Origin: Bacillota bacterium
GTDB taxonomy: Bacteria > Bacillota > Clostridia > Lachnospirales > Lachnospiraceae
DNA length: 32,829 nucleotides
NCBI GenBank assembly: GCA_023415475.1
Contig: JAEZKL010000171.1
Span: 1-32,829 of the forward strand
Direction of reading: 5' to 3'
Part shown: in pieces, positions 14,755 to 23,359 of the stretch
Numbering within the stretch: position 1 is the stretch's first letter
Layout: each line of letters opens with the position of its first letter
Notes under the pieces: model-generated
Database searches by the model: none
Seen by the model: the letters and a program-made list of their open reading frames with translations, nothing else
What the model was told of the DNA's origin: nothing
Translations under genes and position numbers: made by a program

Positions 14755-16821
14755 TTAAGCATACAACTCAATAGCAAAGCCTTCTCTGGTAAATAACGGT
14801 ATGATGTCCAATGGCGCCGTTACTGTCACTGACTGCCCGCCTTCATACTTTTTCTTAGAATAAGCGTCCACCCATAGACCTCCCTCAGGAAGATAAACCT
14901 CACGTTCTCTGATTCCTTCTTCCATCACCGGTGCAACCAGAATTTCCGAACCAAACATGTATTGATCAGTCAGCTCCCAACATTCGGGCTCCTCGGGAAA
15001 TTCAAAGAACATCGTTCTCATAACCGGTAATCCCTTCTCATGAGCCTCCTTCATCAGGCTTCTGACATAAGGCCTCAGACGCTCTCTCATATGAAGATAA
15101 TGCGAGAAAATCTTCAGGTTATCTTCCCCGAAGCTCCATACCTCATTGTCCTGGCCCGAGGAAAACTGCCTTACACCATTGCGGAATTCCTCCTTAAGAG
15201 GATAGAAGGGTGGTCTCTCACCGTGGAGTCTCATTACCGGACAGAATACTGCCCATTCAAACCAACGAACCATAAGCTCCCGGAAAGAGGAATCGGTAAT
15301 GTCCCCTCCAAGAAAACCTCCGATGTCCGTCGTCCACCAAGGTATTCCTGCGAGTCCCATATTGAGTCCTGCCTGTAACTGCTCCCTAAGGCTACGGAAG
15401 GAGGAGTAAATATCGCCCGACCACACAAGTGCACCGTAGCGCTGACTGCCTGCCCATGCACAACGGACCAGATTAACGATTTTATCCATACCCTCTGCCT
15501 TCATACCGTCATAATATGCCTTTGAATAAAGTGCTGGATATATATTGCTGCATTGAAGTGCCGGTCCCAGATAATATCGATAAATATCAAAGTCGTATGG
15601 ACCAAATTCCGGTTCAGCTTCGTCCAACCAGAACAGCTTAATGCCTTTATCAAAATAGTTTTCCTTACAGCGCTCCCATACGAACTTACGAGCGGCAGGA
15701 TGTGTCGCATCAAAGAAGGCTGTCTCTCCCATCCAATTCATGTTAATACCAAGACCACGGTCAAATTTCACCAGCATACCCTCTTGTGCCATCGCTCCCC
15801 TGTTCACACTGGTTGCATCTATGGTCGGCCATACGGATACCATAAGCTCAATTCCCAGACTCTTAAGCTCCTCTACCATCGCTTCAGGATCTGGCCAATC
15901 TACCGGGTCGAAGCGAAAATCTCCCTGCTTCGTCCAGTGAAAGAAATCAATTACGATAACGTCCATCGGCAAGCCAAGGCGTTTATGCTCTCTGGCTACC
16001 TTTAGTAATTCCTCCTGGTTACGATACCGCAGCTTGCATTGCCAAAAGCCTAAGCCGTACTCCGGCATCATCGGAGCCATACCGGTTACCTGTGCATATT
16101 GACTTACCAACTTTGCTGGTGTATCTCCGGCAGTGATAAAGTAATCCAGCTTCTTCGTACTCTCAGCAACCCATTCGGTCTTATTCGTACCAAAGGTAGC
16201 GGTACCAATCGCAGGATTATTCCATAAGAAACCATAGCCTCTGCTTGATATGAGAAATGGAACACTGGCCTGTGTATTACGCTGTGTAAGCTCAAGAACA
16301 GCACCCTTTTTATTAAGACAAGCCTCCTGGTATTGTCCCATCCCAAAGATTTTCTCATCTTCAAAGGCTTCAAAACGGGCAATCAGATGATAATCTGAGG
16401 TCCCGGGAATCGGCTTTAATTCCCTGGCTCCAACCCAGATAGGCACAGCATAACGGTCAATTCTGGCCCGATTACGCCAATATTCCTTCGTAAGAAGTTC
16501 CCCTTTTTCATTCTCAAAGGAGAGCCAACCTTCTATATCGAACTTGGCAGTGATATTACCATTGGTAATACTTGCCGTCGTACCGATCTGAATATGCCCC
16601 TCCGGTGAATTACGGTACCATGGCTCTACTACCTCAACCTGCTCAATTTTAATTTCAGCCGGAAGAAGCGTCTGTTCATCCACTAATGCCCACTCATTTG
16701 CATCCATATAAGCTTCCTTCGTCATACGGATTCTCAGAGAGTTTTCACCCCAGGGTTCTACCCAAAGGGTCTGCTCGCCCTCTCTACCAATCAGTCGGTT
16801 ATTCACCGCTTCATATCTCAT
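14755..16821 (-). CDS. GH31 family alpha-glycosidase, probable alpha-xylosidase
   Basis: The 688-residue protein has a beta-sandwich N-terminal domain and a GH31 barrel. The nucleophile is Asp400 in the motif LFWLDEAEPE and the acid/base is Asp470 in WSGD; both match the family pattern, with the following GIPWWTTDIGGF segment. There is no signal peptide, so it should act in the cytoplasm. Next to a GH74 enzyme, removal of alpha-1,6-xylose from the ends of xyloglucan oligosaccharides is the likely role; alpha-glucosidase is the alternative. The start at 16821 has GAGGGAGG 5 bases before it; an open frame extends further up into the GH74 gene but lacks such a site. The gap to GH74 is 34 bases, so the two are probably co-transcribed. 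Confidence 0.9.
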   Translation of the reverse strand: MRYEAVNNRLIGREGEQTLWVEPWGENSLRIRMTKEAYMDANEWALVDEQTLLPAEIKIEQVEVVEPWYRNSPEGHIQIGTTASITNGNITAKFDIEGWLSFENEKGELLTKEYWRNRARIDRYAVPIWVGARELKPIPGTSDYHLIARFEAFEDEKIFGMGQYQEACLNKKGAVLELTQRNTQASVPFLISSRGYGFLWNNPAIGTATFGTNKTEWVAESTKKLDYFITAGDTPAKLVSQYAQVTGMAPMMPEYGLGFWQCKLRYRNQEELLKVAREHKRLGLPMDVIVIDFFHWTKQGDFRFDPVDWPDPEAMVEELKSLGIELMVSVWPTIDATSVNRGAMAQEGMLVKFDRGLGINMNWMGETAFFDATHPAARKFVWERCKENYFDKGIKLFWLDEAEPEFGPYDFDIYRYYLGPALQCSNIYPALYSKAYYDGMKAEGMDKIVNLVRCAWAGSQRYGALVWSGDIYSSFRSLREQLQAGLNMGLAGIPWWTTDIGGFLGGDITDSSFRELMVRWFEWAVFCPVMRLHGERPPFYPLKEEFRNGVRQFSSGQDNEVWSFGEDNLKIFSHYLHMRERLRPYVRSLMKEAHEKGLPVMRTMFFEFPEEPECWELTDQYMFGSEILVAPVMEEGIREREVYLPEGGLWVDAYSKKKYEGGQSVTVTAPLDIIPLFTREGFAIELYA

Positions 16822-16855
16822 AATAACCTCCCTCTGCCGGTTCACGGCAATTTTC

Positions 16856-19282
16856 TTATCCCATTTTCTCAGGTTCTCCCCATAATACGCCTCTGGTTCC
16901 GGTCGCAATAAAGTACCTTCCAAAGCGCCTGGGATCGCCTACAATACTTCGTATATCACCAAACATTTGTCTGTCATGGTTAATCCTCTGCCAGCTTGCT
17001 CCTTCATCCAAGGATCGATAAAAACCATACTCTCCTTTCAGAATGCCATTCATATAGATTGTTTTCAAGCTACTATGCGGGGCTGCTTTTCCCATTCCCT
17101 GGCGGAATACACTCTCTCCTGCTTCTGTGATACGAACAAAATCCGCACACCGTTTGTCGGTATCATAGGCTATTCTCCATAACCCTCCCTCACCGGTAGC
17201 GATCCACACCACCTTCGCACGGTCGGATTCAGCTCGGATCTCTGCCGGCATGATGGTATCCATTCCACCGAGCTGAAGCTTAGGGAAATCCACCGGTACC
17301 CTAATCTCAGTAAAGCTCTTACTACGATCCGTACTAAGATACATTCTGCTATCCGAACCAAAGCCATAGAATACATTAGGTTCTACGCGGTCGGATAGCA
17401 CCTTCAAGGTCGGTCCCTTATCATCGTCCATCATCATGGAGTCTGCGATATCCTCCGAAAATCGATTGGCTTCGTACTTCTGCCCTTTAAGGTCATAGAC
17501 CACAACCTGATGCCAGCTTTGACCCAGGTCTTCGGAATAAACCACTGCCTCCATCGGTAGGAGTTGTCCCTCCCCAACGCTCCAGACCAAGACCTTGGAA
17601 TCTGCTGATATTGCTGCCCATCCTGAATTGGTATTCGGTTTTCTTATCTTAGAAATCAACCAGTCAATTTTAGACGTTACTCCGATTGGATCCTTAAGCC
17701 TTTTCCAGGTTTTGCATTGATCTGTCGAGAGAATTAATCCACCAGTGGTGTGCCCGGTCCAATTACCTCTTGCTGTCACCACAACCAGGTCCGGATAAAG
17801 ATCAGGATAATCCGCATTTAAGCAGGTAATATAACGGTGATTATTCTCATCTGCAAAGGAATTCATGGCAGGCTGTGTCAAATCTCGGAATGCGAAACCA
17901 CCCAGATCACCGATTATATCAATCAATTGCACTTCACCCGCCGGAGGACTATATACATTCAGATGGACTGTCTCCTCCAGCCCCCTGCAGCTTGGTCGCC
18001 ACGTTACCGGCTCATTCTTAAGAACGGCTCGTAGATTCTCCGTCATAAATATACCGGTTCCAGTATTGAATACTGCTAGGTCCGGATTAAAAGGATCCAC
18101 CTTAATATCGGATAACCAGTGAATCAGGTTAGTGTAGTTATTGTATTCCGGCATCATATACGGAACACCGGTAAAGTCCATATTCCCTATGGTGAGACCC
18201 TGTAGTACCTTAATCCAATGATCTCCGCAATCCGTACTATAGAATACGGTTTCCGCCTGACTACAGCACTGGGTAGAGCAGATCAAATGCCCCGAATTAT
18301 TCATATCGGCACAAATACCTCCAAAGCCGGTATCATAATTAATAGGAGTAGAGGTACTAGCATCCGCTGATAAGCTTGGAGTGATATAAGAAAGCTTTCG
18401 TATCTCACCCTCTACGGATAATTCATAACGCAGGATACAGCCCCTCTCAGCACCGCCCATATCACAAGCATAGCCCTTCCAGCCGTTCCAGGAATTGTTT
18501 ACTGCTGCTAAGGTTACAAACAGATAATTTCCTGTGGCAGTGGCTCTTTGTCCGACAAAGCCCGGATAATTACCATAATGATTATGCTCCGGTTGCCCCG
18601 GCATTACCGCAAAGCTTATCCCACCATCTCTTGATATGTATAGGCTAGGTCCACGCTCGTTTTCCCCAGGTGAGTTTTCTCTTCCCGAAGTCGAGACAAC
18701 GATGGTCCGACAGCGCCCCTCCTTATATGATCTGGGATCGATCCACACAAAGGCGATATCTTGTTCCGATTGTCCACCCTTCTGACACACATTAAGCTTG
18801 ACCCAATGCTCGCCATAATCTTCAGAGAGCAGGAGCCCTTCTGATTGAGATCCAAAGTATAAGATCGCACTATTTACGGGATCCACCTGTAAGCGTTCAC
18901 CGGTTCCTCTTCCGGAAGCATTGCCATGCACCCCCGCGGGAAGCGGGAAGTATTCAAAGTGTTCTCCTCGGTCCTTTGATCGGCACAGGTAATTGTCCTT
19001 CCAATCACCACTTACAATATAAAGCCAATCCGGATTCTGTTCATCCAGTGCGATTGACAACGGATAAGTCTCCCAGGCTTTGGTGGACTTCACATGATCC
19101 ACCAGCGATATCCATTGCTTCATCACGAAATCATATCGATACACCCCTCCGATATCGGTCCTTGCATAGAGAATATCCTTTCTCTTTGGATGAAAGCAAA
19201 ACCCTGTTACAAAACCACCTCCGGGCACCGGGGCATGCTGATATTCGTATGGAATATATTCAAATTGAATCGTAGGCTCCAA
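16856..19282 (-). CDS. GH74 family xyloglucanase, apparently intracellular
   Basis: GH74 enzymes cleave the beta-1,4-glucan backbone of xyloglucan with two seven-bladed propellers. The 808-residue protein shows the first-propeller catalytic Asp43 in ARTDIGGVYR, the GERLQVDP motif, repeated sialidase-like SxDxGxxW turns (SEDYGEHW, STDCGDHW, SEDLGQSW, SLDEGASW), and a second Asp459 in IIGDLGGF. The spacing between the aspartates fits known members. The N-terminus (MEPTIQFEYIPYEYQH) is not a signal peptide, and no dockerin, CBM or surface-anchoring domain is visible, which is unusual for this mostly secreted family. The start is TTG with AGGAGG about 7 bases before it. It is followed by the GH31 gene; no transporter is in the window. 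Confidence 0.92.
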   Translation of the reverse strand: MEPTIQFEYIPYEYQHAPVPGGGFVTGFCFHPKRKDILYARTDIGGVYRYDFVMKQWISLVDHVKSTKAWETYPLSIALDEQNPDWLYIVSGDWKDNYLCRSKDRGEHFEYFPLPAGVHGNASGRGTGERLQVDPVNSAILYFGSQSEGLLLSEDYGEHWVKLNVCQKGGQSEQDIAFVWIDPRSYKEGRCRTIVVSTSGRENSPGENERGPSLYISRDGGISFAVMPGQPEHNHYGNYPGFVGQRATATGNYLFVTLAAVNNSWNGWKGYACDMGGAERGCILRYELSVEGEIRKLSYITPSLSADASTSTPINYDTGFGGICADMNNSGHLICSTQCCSQAETVFYSTDCGDHWIKVLQGLTIGNMDFTGVPYMMPEYNNYTNLIHWLSDIKVDPFNPDLAVFNTGTGIFMTENLRAVLKNEPVTWRPSCRGLEETVHLNVYSPPAGEVQLIDIIGDLGGFAFRDLTQPAMNSFADENNHRYITCLNADYPDLYPDLVVVTARGNWTGHTTGGLILSTDQCKTWKRLKDPIGVTSKIDWLISKIRKPNTNSGWAAISADSKVLVWSVGEGQLLPMEAVVYSEDLGQSWHQVVVYDLKGQKYEANRFSEDIADSMMMDDDKGPTLKVLSDRVEPNVFYGFGSDSRMYLSTDRSKSFTEIRVPVDFPKLQLGGMDTIMPAEIRAESDRAKVVWIATGEGGLWRIAYDTDKRCADFVRITEAGESVFRQGMGKAAPHSSLKTIYMNGILKGEYGFYRSLDEGASWQRINHDRQMFGDIRSIVGDPRRFGRYFIATGTRGVLWGEPEKMG

Positions 19283-19584
19283 AACGCCACCTCCTATTCT
19301 AGATAAAGCTTCGTAACAGTCTAGCCATTAGCTCGAATTCTCTTAGCTACATCTCGTTTAGGCAGAGCTCCCTACAAATTCCCAACATGATATGAGTAAG
19401 AAAGCAAGCGTTCTCCTCCTTATTGTGTTAAAATTTGCACGGCTAAACTGTTACAAAAATTCTTATTATGTTGATTATACAACAACACCCTGATAGATTC
19501 ATTCTTACAAATTATCTCTGTTTTATCCTAAAAATTAGTGAATAGACAGGAACGGTGAATCATCAGTCGAGAGCATATAATCAT
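19283..19584 (-). promoter_or_regulatory. Leader region of the GH74-GH31 operon
   Basis: No established gene lies here. A strong ribosome site, AAGGAGGAG, precedes a TTG that opens an 11-codon frame (19372-19407, minus strand) ending in TAG; it may be a leader peptide or chance. A TATAAT with GTTGTTG/CAAC symmetry lies near 19477-19485, but no good -35 was found, so the promoter position is not settled. Confidence 0.3.
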
Positions 19585-19636
19585 AAAAAGGACGAATTTC
19601 ATCCAACCCTTTCAGGTTTATCATGAATTTCGTCCT
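19585..19636 (-). terminator. Terminator of the hex operon
   Basis: On the minus strand AGGACGAAATTCAT and ATGAAATTCGTCCT pair over 14 positions with one mismatch (19623-19636 with 19589-19602). TTTTTAT follows. It lies 33 bases after the histidine kinase stop. Confidence 0.85.
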
Positions 19637-19668
19637 ATTATCATATCCGGTATATACTGCCACATAAG

Positions 19669-21003
19669 CTAAGTACTAATTGTACGAATGAGATAAGCCG
19701 GGATTGATAGGGAAACATGATACTTGTCACCTTGAATATATGACTTCATATCCCCCAAATGCTGCTTGATGATCTCTTGACAATTAATTAAACCCACTCC
19801 ATGGCTTTCAATATGATTATTATTTAGTATATAATTCTCACCAGTTATTACAACTATATTATCCTCCAGTATGGCAGTGTAGATAATTGGGTTACTTTTT
19901 AAGGAATGTTTTATCAGATTACCCTCAAGGTTATTAAAAACTCGATGGATTTGCATCACATCAACCTTAAGGAAAAATTCCTCTTTAAAATCATAATTCA
20001 ACACAACCTGATAACCCTTATCTCTTAATCCTTCTTCCATACCATCAAGAATATATTTAATAAAATCATTTCCAATAACAATCTCATAATTATAGTTATA
20101 ATAAGTATTTTTTTTAAGAAAATGTGTAAACAGATTATCTGTCAAGTCATTAATAAGTACTATTCTGTCTTTAATTTTATTTAAATATCGCTTCAACTCG
20201 TCTAAATCAGAGTATTTTTCCTTCAGTATTAAATCAATATAGCTATTAACAATCGTTAATGGTGTTTTAATATCATGAGAGATCGATGTTACTAATTCAT
20301 AATTTTTTTTAAGGAGCTTCTCATCTTCTTTTCTCTGATTATCCAGTTCTTTACTCATACGATTAATAGAATCTGCCAGTTCGGTTATCTCATCTTTTCT
20401 TCTTGATTGGAGTTCATAGGCTAGATTACCTCCCTCCAAGATCTGAATTCCCTTTTTTATATCTAAGATATCCTTCACCAGTTTCTTAAACTCACTCAAA
20501 ATGGCCATAACAAATATGAGGATGCAGATAACCCCGATCAAGTAATCCACCTTTTGCTCAATTCTCTGTATATAAAGAATCGTAGTATACATGGTAGCCT
20601 GCCCATCATGGAACTCAATTGTACTAAAAAAGTCCTTAACCGGCTCAAAATAAATGTAGGACACCCTTGGAGTGATTCTTGCAATATAATCAAGGGAATC
20701 GTAGATGTCACGATTATTCTCTACCAGCTTAATATGAATTAAATTTTGCTTCTTATCCCAAGCCTTAATCGCATTGATATCTCTTATCGATAAATTGTTT
20801 AATGTAATATACTCCTGAAAATCTGCCGCTGTTGTATCAATTTGTTCCTTATATAAATCGATATCTACACTCATATGATCGATATAATAAACAGCGATAT
20901 TGATCAGTGTAACATAAAGTAGAATACTGATGAGCCCTGCAGCCATTACTCTAAAAAGCAATTTTAATTCAAGTTTAGAAAATTTTATTCGTTTCACCCA
21001 CAT
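19669..21003 (-). CDS. hexK: Sensor histidine kinase, HexK/VanS-like
   Basis: The 444-residue membrane kinase has two transmembrane helices (about 16-40 and 153-170) around an extracytoplasmic domain of roughly 110 residues. A HAMP segment (about 171-222), the phosphoacceptor His243 in SISHDIKTPLT, and an N-box-like NNLEGNLIKHS (about 357-367) follow. The ATP lid is odd: where DxGxG is expected there is VVITGENYI (about 384-392), followed after only a few residues by HGVGLIN (401). The nucleotide site is therefore shortened and lacks the usual Asp. Its start overlaps the response regulator by 29 bases, so the pair is translationally coupled. It is the last gene of a five-gene unit that matches hexSDF/hexRK. 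The cognate signal is probably cell-envelope stress (inference). Confidence 0.85.
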   Translation of the reverse strand: MWVKRIKFSKLELKLLFRVMAAGLISILLYVTLINIAVYYIDHMSVDIDLYKEQIDTTAADFQEYITLNNLSIRDINAIKAWDKKQNLIHIKLVENNRDIYDSLDYIARITPRVSYIYFEPVKDFFSTIEFHDGQATMYTTILYIQRIEQKVDYLIGVICILIFVMAILSEFKKLVKDILDIKKGIQILEGGNLAYELQSRRKDEITELADSINRMSKELDNQRKEDEKLLKKNYELVTSISHDIKTPLTIVNSYIDLILKEKYSDLDELKRYLNKIKDRIVLINDLTDNLFTHFLKKNTYYNYNYEIVIGNDFIKYILDGMEEGLRDKGYQVVLNYDFKEEFFLKVDVMQIHRVFNNLEGNLIKHSLKSNPIIYTAILEDNIVVITGENYILNNNHIESHGVGLINCQEIIKQHLGDMKSYIQGDKYHVSLSIPAYLIRTIST

Positions 21004-21691
21004 AGTAACCTCTTCCCCACATACTTTTTAGATTTTGCGGATTTTTGGGGTCTTTTTCAATCTTTCTCCTTAAATTGCTGATGTGAACAACAATCGTATT
21101 ATTATCAATATAAGTGTAATCCTGATTCCAAATAGATTCATACAGATTCTGTACAGAGAATACCTTGTTCGGATATTTCATCATCAATCTTAGTAATTCA
21201 TACTCGATTGGGGTGAGGATGATTACATTATTATCTATCGTGACTGTTTTTGTTTTTTCATTCAATATAATATTATCAATCTTATAGATACTATTATCTT
21301 CTTTGATGTTTAATTGATATTGGTAGCATCGTCTTAATAAAGCTTTTACGCGAAATAACAGCTCCGCATTGGAAAAAGGCTTAACCAGGTAATCATCCCC
21401 ACCGGCAGAAAAACCGATTGCTTTATCAGATTCTAAAATCTTTGCCGTTAGGAATAAAATCGGTACCACGGAATGACTGCGGATCTCTTTGCAGGCTTGA
21501 AAACCATTTTTTAACGGCATGCTGACATCAAGTATGATCAGATCAACATCCTCCTTAGCCAATTCAATTGCCTGCTTTCCATCGGAGGCCATAACCACAT
21601 CAAAGCCTTCCGCTTTCAGCAGTATCTCAAGAATTTCACGTATATCTTCTTCATCATCTGCTACTAAGATTCTTATTCTATTATCCTTCAA
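20975..21691 (-). CDS. hexR: OmpR/VanR-type response regulator, HexR-like
   Basis: The 238-residue regulator has a receiver domain with acidic ADDEED near the N-terminus, phosphoacceptor Asp55 (LIILDVSMP), the Thr/Lys switch in LFLTAK, and a PF-lysine loop (DDYLVKPFSNAELL). An OmpR-type winged helix follows (LTPIEYELLRLMM, then VVHISNLRRKIE). The start is taken as TTG at 21691 because GAGGTGAT precedes it by a few bases; a longer frame reaches 21721. It overlaps the flippase gene by 11 bases and the kinase gene by 29 bases. By analogy with HexRK it should activate the glycolipid genes upstream in the same operon. Confidence 0.88.
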   Translation of the reverse strand: MKDNRIRILVADDEEDIREILEILLKAEGFDVVMASDGKQAIELAKEDVDLIILDVSMPLKNGFQACKEIRSHSVVPILFLTAKILESDKAIGFSAGGDDYLVKPFSNAELLFRVKALLRRCYQYQLNIKEDNSIYKIDNIILNEKTKTVTIDNNVIILTPIEYELLRLMMKYPNKVFSVQNLYESIWNQDYTYIDNNTIVVHISNLRRKIEKDPKNPQNLKSMWGRGYYVGETNKIF

Positions 21692-22739
21692 CGTTATCAC
21701 CTCGACCATCCTGTGTAGCAATTCGGAAATGAGTAAAAATAGTTAATAAAAAGCTTAAAACCAATGGTAAATAAAAGCTCAGCACCCTATGAATCAACAT
21801 TGCCGAAACTAAGGTATCATTACGAAAGAACATATCATACACCTGTAGAAATCCACCCTGAGATACTCCCTCTGCTCCGGGTAAGGGAATCGCCGAAACC
21901 GAAATTGTTAACAAAGACTGGCTCGTAATGAGATTCATCCCTTTGCCGTCATGATATCCCATACTTCGGTAGACAAGGAAGGGAATTAGATTAATAGCAA
22001 GCATTTGTATCATTGTAACGAATAGTACTTTGAAAAACAATACCGGATATTGCTTTAATATCAGCGCTTTTTCATGATAGGAGGTTAAACCTGTCTCTAT
22101 CTTTTCTATAATAATGTCTTTTTTTCGTACTATCTGTAGTCTTTTCAGTATTTTTGTTATAAAACGTACGATGGTAGGAACCCACCTTTTTGAAAACATT
22201 AATAAAAAGATCAAGCAAATTGCGCTTATATTCACAATGCATCCAAACAGGAATAGGAACTTAATTCTGTTGCTAAAATGTACAAAAATCGAGAAATGAA
22301 AGAATGACATTATCATTCCTATTAATATCATACTAATCTGATATACAAACAGAATATAAAACATCGTAATAGATGATATGGGCACCGATATATTATCTTT
22401 CTTCATATAATAGATTTGTGCCGGTTGACCACCAGTGGCGGAAGGGGTAATCGAACTAAAATAGAATCCGATGCAGGAATATTGAATGCAGCGACGCATA
22501 GGAATATTCTGTCCAAGAACCCTCATAATTAGATAAATATTGATTGCTTCACAGTAAACAAAAAGAAACATCATCAACATTCCGGTTAGAAGATAATACT
22601 TATCTGCTCTACTTAAGACATTTCTTAACTCCTCAAAGGTATAGCCTCTCATATAACAGTAAAAGGTAACTGCTATTATGATTAACAAAAAAAGGATTTC
22701 AATAACCTGCCGTCTTAAATTCATACTCCTGTTATGCAT
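21681..22739 (-). CDS. hexF: Flippase-like membrane protein (LPG-synthase TM / UPF0104 family), HexF-like
   Basis: A polytopic membrane protein of about 352 residues. It matches the transmembrane region of MprF (PF03706-type), with the family motif FSSITPSATGGQPAQIYYM and a later PLPGAEGVSQGGF. It lacks the cytosolic lysyl-transferase domain of full MprF, so flipping of a lipid rather than lysylation is expected. In the hex model it moves the amino-sugar glycolipid to the outer leaflet. The ATG at 22739 overlaps the end of the deacetylase gene; GAGG lies about 12 bases before it, so the start is uncertain and an ATG at 22724 is possible. Confidence 0.87.
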   Translation of the reverse strand: MHNRSMNLRRQVIEILFLLIIIAVTFYCYMRGYTFEELRNVLSRADKYYLLTGMLMMFLFVYCEAINIYLIMRVLGQNIPMRRCIQYSCIGFYFSSITPSATGGQPAQIYYMKKDNISVPISSITMFYILFVYQISMILIGMIMSFFHFSIFVHFSNRIKFLFLFGCIVNISAICLIFLLMFSKRWVPTIVRFITKILKRLQIVRKKDIIIEKIETGLTSYHEKALILKQYPVLFFKVLFVTMIQMLAINLIPFLVYRSMGYHDGKGMNLITSQSLLTISVSAIPLPGAEGVSQGGFLQVYDMFFRNDTLVSAMLIHRVLSFYLPLVLSFLLTIFTHFRIATQDGRGDNVEG

Positions 22740-23328
22740 TATGATAATATTCCTCAACAGTTACAAATTCGTAACCTTCTTCTTTCAGTTTCGGGATAAC
22801 TATTTTTAATGCATCGATTGTGTTAAAGGGAGTTCCTTTATCTCCTCCATAATTCTCTCCACCGTCATGTAGGCAGATGATGGCTCCGTCAAATATATTT
22901 TTCAGTATTTTATTTGCAATCATTTCAGGTGTTTTACTTGCTTTCCAATCACCCACCATAATATCCCATAATACCATACGAAGATCATATTTTTTCATAA
23001 ATCTTCCTGTAAACAGATTCCTTGCTCCCCACGGTGGTCGATAAAATTTTATATTACAATTAAGTCCTTTCAGAAGCTCCAGGCTTTCTGAGAAATCATA
23101 CTTCATGTACAAATAGCTACTCAGATAGGCATGTCTGTGCTCTAAGGAATGCAACCCGATATTATGTCCTTCTGTTTGCATCCGACAAATTAGCTTTGGA
23201 TATCGGGCTGCTTGTTCAGCAACAACAAAGAAGGTGGCCCTAGTCTTTGTATCTTTTAGCAGATCCAGAATTTTCTGCGTATAGACCGGATTTGGACCGT
23301 CATCAAAGGTTAATACTAAACGCTTCAT
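22732..23328 (-). CDS. hexD: NodB-fold polysaccharide deacetylase, HexD-like
   Basis: The 198-residue carbohydrate esterase (CE4) begins almost directly with its first motif, TFDDGP (Asp9, Asp10). The metal histidines are His60 and His64 (LHSLEH), YRPPWG is the third motif at about 96-101, and LHDGG is present later. No signal peptide or membrane anchor precedes the domain, unlike most cell-wall deacetylases, so it probably works on the cytoplasmic face. Removal of an acetyl group from an N-acetylhexosamine glycolipid would create a positive charge. GGGGGG lies about 8 bases before the ATG. It follows the glycosyltransferase by 31 bases and overlaps the flippase. Confidence 0.9.
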   Translation of the reverse strand: MKRLVLTFDDGPNPVYTQKILDLLKDTKTRATFFVVAEQAARYPKLICRMQTEGHNIGLHSLEHRHAYLSSYLYMKYDFSESLELLKGLNCNIKFYRPPWGARNLFTGRFMKKYDLRMVLWDIMVGDWKASKTPEMIANKILKNIFDGAIICLHDGGENYGGDKGTPFNTIDALKIVIPKLKEEGYEFVTVEEYYHNA

Positions 23329-23359
23329 TTATAATTCCCCCCATTAATTAATTCAACCC

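Noticed and set aside
15553..16005. 150-codon open frame opposite the GH31 gene
   Set aside because: It is antisense to the catalytic domain of a certain gene and has no ribosome site.
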